In this document: one piece after another, positions 62,801 through 64,000 of the stretch
How positions within the stretch are numbered: position 1 is the first letter of the stretch
How the letters are laid out: each line of letters begins with the position of its first letter
Source of the DNA: Eledone cirrhosa
Taxonomy: Eukaryota > Mollusca > Cephalopoda > Octopoda > Eledonidae
DNA length: 64,000 bases
Assembly (NCBI GenBank): GCA_964016885.1
Contig: OZ024740.1
Coordinates: forward strand, 206,507,691 to 206,571,690
Reading direction: 5' to 3'
Notes under the pieces: model-generated
Database searches by the model: none
What the model saw: the letters and a program-made list of their open reading frames with translations, nothing else
What the model was told of the DNA's origin: nothing
Translations under genes and position numbers: made by a program

Positions 62801-63127
62801 TTGGTGTCACAGTAAAATGCACCAAGTACACTCTAAAGTGATTGGTGTTAGGAAGGTTACCCAGCTGTAGAAACCATTACTCCTTAATAACTCCTTTACT
62901 CCTTTGTAACCCTCTTATTCCTTAGTAATCCCTTACTCTTTAGCAACCCCCATCTATACCGAGTTTTCTTTCATTTTCCACCAGGTATAATTAACTACAA
63001 CTTTCTCTGCTTCCGCAAAGCTATCCAAGAAGTGTTTGAAGTGCGGCAAAAGATGTTGGCCTCCAAGACTGAGAATGGTACTGATCATCAGGTGCTCAAT
63101 GGTATTGCCGTCAACAAAGATGAATGA
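41416..63127 (+). CDS. RRAGC: Ras-related GTP-binding protein RagC/RagD (eight exons; first exon not found)
   Basis: This GTPase forms a heterodimer with RagA/B on the lysosome and recruits mTORC1 when amino acids are present. Eight exons join in frame to 372 residues ending in TGA; human RagC has 399. After an acidic N-terminus (GSFQDFGYG, residues 13-21) come the P-loop GLRRSGKSS (44-52), the switch region with [12 protein letters not shown], the G3 motif WDLPGH (91-96), and the G4-like HKVD (154-157). RQRANDD-like text in exon 4 reads [11 protein letters not shown]. The C-terminal roadblock domain follows, with [28 protein letters not shown] and [13 protein letters not shown]3 has His where RagC has Gln (human Q120). 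RagC and RagD cannot be told apart; an invertebrate is expected to have a single gene. The start codon lies further upstream, with a phase-0 junction before 41416. Confidence 0.96.
41757..41920. repeat. Compound microsatellite in RagC/D intron
   Basis: TC run, TA run, long CA run (41786-41861), GTAT units and TA run, about 75 bp before exon b. Confidence 0.95.
41996..42090 (+). CDS. RRAGC: RagC/D exon b (P-loop GKSS and switch I)
   Basis: Acceptor TTTCTTTTCAG, donor GTAGGT. Completes Arg47, then [20 protein letters not shown] and ESTNKIVKD. 95 bp. Confidence 0.95.
42178..42262 (-). repeat. LINE-tail fragment in RagC/D intron
   Basis: CATCATCATCATCATTGTTT, AACGTCCATTTTCCATGGG, then a deleted body. 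Confidence 0.7.
42372..42550. repeat. 33-bp tandem repeat, about 5-6 copies
   Basis: Units of CTACATCAATGTCCCCTACA and CTCTGTCACAT; the first copies are shorter and diverged. Confidence 0.9.
42735..42975. repeat. Tandem duplication of about 115 bp
   Basis: ATAAACCAATAATTGTATGT and GATGATGTTGATGATGATT occur near 42796 and again near 42911, each preceded by a TATATTATATTGT-type segment. Confidence 0.85.
43003..43136 (+). CDS. RRAGC: RagC/D exon c (G3 motif)
   Basis: Acceptor TTTCTACCACAG, donor GTGAGT. Encodes [20 protein letters not shown] to [10 protein letters not shown]. The G3 His codon is CAC. 134 bp. Confidence 0.95.
43303..43502 (+). CDS. RRAGC: RagC/D exon d (G4-like HKVD)
   Basis: Acceptor TTTCTTTCCTAG, donor GTAAGA. 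Encodes [10 protein letters not shown] to DAGFEGIYL and the first two bases of Ser190. The intron after it holds the 16-kb array. 200 bp. Confidence 0.95.
43785..59802. repeat. 37-bp exon-derived satellite filling RagC/D intron 4 (about 430 copies)
   Basis: The consensus monomer is CAG plus TTTCTATCTGACCAG, TATCTATGACC and ACTCTATA (37 bp). It equals the acceptor CAG plus the first 34 bases of RagC/D exon e. Main variants are CTACCTGACC, CTAACTGACC and TTATATCTGACC at the fourth to ninth positions. The first units (43785-44500) are more varied (AGCTTCTATGACC, ATGACTACTC). Indel variants recur in blocks, showing amplification of multi-monomer segments. The last two units before the exon (59711-59802) are diverged and T-rich. 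The array continues without interruption by other repeats. Confidence 0.98.
59711..59802 (+). promoter_or_regulatory. Diverged terminal monomers forming the real exon e acceptor
   Basis: The final monomers contain CTATTTTACTTCTATGCAG (59732-59750) and CTCTATATTTTACTCCTAAACAG split around 59779-59802. Both have a longer T-rich tract than the consensus ACCACTCTATACAG. A CTAAC motif at 59754-59758 could serve as branch point for the acceptor at 59801-59802. Functional role is inferred. Confidence 0.55.
59803..59917 (+). CDS. RRAGC: RagC/D exon e (seed of the 37-bp satellite)
   Basis: Acceptor TTTTACTCCTAAACAG, donor GTAAGT. Completes Ser190, then [20 protein letters not shown] to [10 protein letters not shown]. 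Its first 34 bases (59803-59836) plus the preceding CAG equal the consensus of the intron 4 array, so the exon begins inside the last monomer. Beyond ATA the exon (TTTGAAGCATTC) has no counterpart in the array. 115 bp. Confidence 0.96.
59918..60420. other. Intron sequence, nothing recognised
   Basis: First part of RagC/D intron 5; no supported feature besides a poly-A run near 60031-60042. Confidence 0.5.
60421..60600 (+). pseudogene. LINE C-terminal relic in RagC/D intron
   Basis: FFTLRVAEA, a stop, then [10 protein letters not shown] and [10 protein letters not shown] resemble the R-V-x-x-x-W-N-x-L-P-x-x-V-V ... S-F-K motif found at the C-terminus of several LINE reverse-transcriptase proteins; the Trp is a stop codon here. 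Confidence 0.55.
60680..60905 (+). repeat. LINE-tail / SINE-like repeat in RagC/D intron
   Basis: GTGCCACGGAAAAAAAGCAC, GGAAGGGCATCCAGCTGTAG, CTATGCTAGCGTAGAAGAAT, GGATGTAAAACAGTGATGAT. Confidence 0.85.
61098..61290 (-). repeat. Diverged LINE-tail repeat in RagC/D intron
   Basis: CATCATTATCATTTATGACC, CCATTTTTCCATGATGGTAT and CCTAATGCCAACCACTTTAT retain the order of the tail repeat. Confidence 0.6.
61374..61685. repeat. G-rich 24-bp minisatellite, about 14 copies
   Basis: Unit TGTCTGGGTAGGGTGTGGTG plus TGAC, with shorter forms lacking TGTC. It lies in RagC/D intron 5, about 240 bp before exon f. Confidence 0.93.
61924..62066 (+). CDS. RRAGC: RagC/D exon f (roadblock domain, first half)
   Basis: Acceptor ATTTTCAG, donor GTAAGT. 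Encodes [20 protein letters not shown], then [18 protein letters not shown]. 143 bp. Confidence 0.95.
62067..62510. other. Intron sequence, nothing recognised
   Basis: RagC/D intron 6, with short CA-rich tracts near 62115-62230. Confidence 0.6.
62511..62659 (+). CDS. RRAGC: RagC/D exon g (roadblock domain, second half)
   Basis: Acceptor TTATTTGTAG, donor GTAAGA. Encodes [31 protein letters not shown] and [11 protein letters not shown]. 149 bp. Confidence 0.95.
62795..62880 (+). repeat. Interspersed repeat fragment in RagC/D intron
   Basis: GTGTTGGTGTCACAGTAAAA, TGCACCAAGTACACTCTAAA and GTTAGGAAGGTTACCCAGCT join the family of 8305-8545 to the start of the tail repeat. Confidence 0.65.
62985..63127 (+). 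CDS. RRAGC: RagC/D last exon (C-terminus and stop)
   Basis: Acceptor TTTTCCACCAG. Encodes [20 protein letters not shown] and a short tail ending VNKDE, then TGA at 63125-63127. The tail after EVFEV is poorly conserved in the family. Confidence 0.93.
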
Positions 63128-63771
63128 ATAGAGATTATGTTTCCTGCCTGTCATCTTTCTACAGACTGGCTGCTCTTCTGTATTGAGACTGCCTTCCTCA
63201 TTTTAGGATCAATTTTCAACCTTTGGCTTTCTGCAACTCTTTTTCTATCTCTCTCTCTCCCACTCTCACCCACTCTCTCTCTCTCTCATTAGAATTTTAG
63301 TGATTAATTATTATAGTTTATGTTTTGTTCTTATATTGTACACCCAACAGTCTAACATGTATGTATAATATACATAACTGAAATATTGTGTGTGTGTGTA
63401 TATATATATGTTTGGCTATATCTATCTCTCTATTTGTCTGTCTGTCTATCTATGTCTGTGTAAGAGTGTATATGACTGTGTGGTTCAGTCTGTCTGTTCA
63501 GATGTGTACACATTTAAAGGTGTTACATCAGTGTGTGTATATTAATTCTTTGTTGTAGACATCTTTCTCTCTTTTCCTCACATCCTCTCTTTATCACACA
63601 CCTACACACACATAATCTTTCTTTCTCATATAGAATCACAGACACACACATACAGATGTTCACCATCTCTTGTCGATTCACTCTCTTTTATATCAGATGC
63701 TAAATTTACCATCAGTCTGTTCTCTGCAGTGATTTTTGTTGCAAACAAGACATTATCACTACTCATTAATT
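63128..63771 (+). other. Probable RagC/D 3' UTR and downstream flank
   Basis: Follows the stop codon directly. Holds a (CT)n tract near 63240-63291 and short GT and CA runs. No AATAAA is seen before the SINE; the first one is within the SINE near 63810. The transcript end cannot be fixed. Confidence 0.5.
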
Positions 63772-63897
63772 CCACCAATGTCAACTTTGCCTTTCATCCT
63801 TCTGGGGTCAATAAAATAAAATACCTGTCGAGCACTGGAGTTGATTTAACTGACCCCCAAAATTGCTGGCCTTGTGCCTATATTAGGAAGCATTATT
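63772..63897 (+). repeat. tRNA-derived SINE, 5'-truncated
   Basis: CATCCTTCTGGGGTCAATAA, AATAAAATACCTGTCGAGCA, ACCCCCAAAATTGCTGGCCT and an ATTATT end. Confidence 0.85.
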
Positions 63898-63899
63898 AG

Positions 63900-64000
63900 A
63901 GCGGTGGATTGGCAGTATCGGTAGAGGGTTGGACATCGTGCTTTGCAGCATAGAGTTGCGGCCCTTTACGGTTTGAGTTCAAATCCCGTCAAGGTTAACT
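63900..64000 (+). repeat. tRNA-derived SINE, cut by the window end
   Basis: GCGGTGGATTGGCAGTATCG, GGTAGAGGGTTGGACATCG and GAGTTCAAATCCCGTCAAGG: head with A-box and B-box regions; the body lies beyond 64000. It sits directly after the ATTATT end of the previous SINE. Confidence 0.88.

Overview
This is a window of animal nuclear DNA, most likely from a cephalopod of the Octopus type. The evidence is a single split gene with very long introns, tRNA-derived SINEs ending in ATT-rich tails, a shared LINE/SINE tail ending in GAT triplets, and very dense minisatellites. The organism is inferred from repeat character; no species is claimed. Nothing looks bacterial or viral.

One protein-coding gene is supported, on the + strand: the Ras-related GTP-binding protein RagC/RagD (RRAGC-like), the GTPase that pairs with RagA/B on the lysosome to bring mTORC1 to its amino-acid-sensing platform. 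Eight coding exons lie at 41416-41555, 41996-42090, 43003-43136, 43303-43502, 59803-59917, 61924-62066, 62511-62659 and 62985-63127. All junctions are GT/AG and keep the frame, giving 372 residues. The first exon with the start codon was not found.

The main discovery is in intron 4 (43503-59802). About 16 kb of it is a 37-bp tandem array (roughly 430 copies). Its unit is the last bases of the intron plus the first 34 bases of exon 5 ([12 protein letters not shown] of RagC). The conserved exon start is therefore the last monomer of a satellite grown from it. Each monomer carries a CAG acceptor and a branch-point-like CTGAC or CTAAC, so the intron holds hundreds of decoy 3' splice sites. Most of these would give a premature stop if used.

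Layout: 1-7883 is a 29-bp minisatellite. 7884-32523 is non-coding DNA full of transposons: three copies of one LINE (one with an intact RT reading frame and an embedded PHD-type zinc finger), retroelement fragments, a hAT element with an 8-bp target duplication, a fold-back element with 182-bp inverted repeats, TTAA-flanked piggyBac-like MITEs, and SINEs, some nested. 32638-41345 holds five more minisatellites (units about 37, 28, 62, 61 and 40 bp), two or three MITEs and a second LINE pseudogene. 41416-63127 is the RagC/D gene. 63128-64000 is its 3' UTR or flank and ends inside a SINE.
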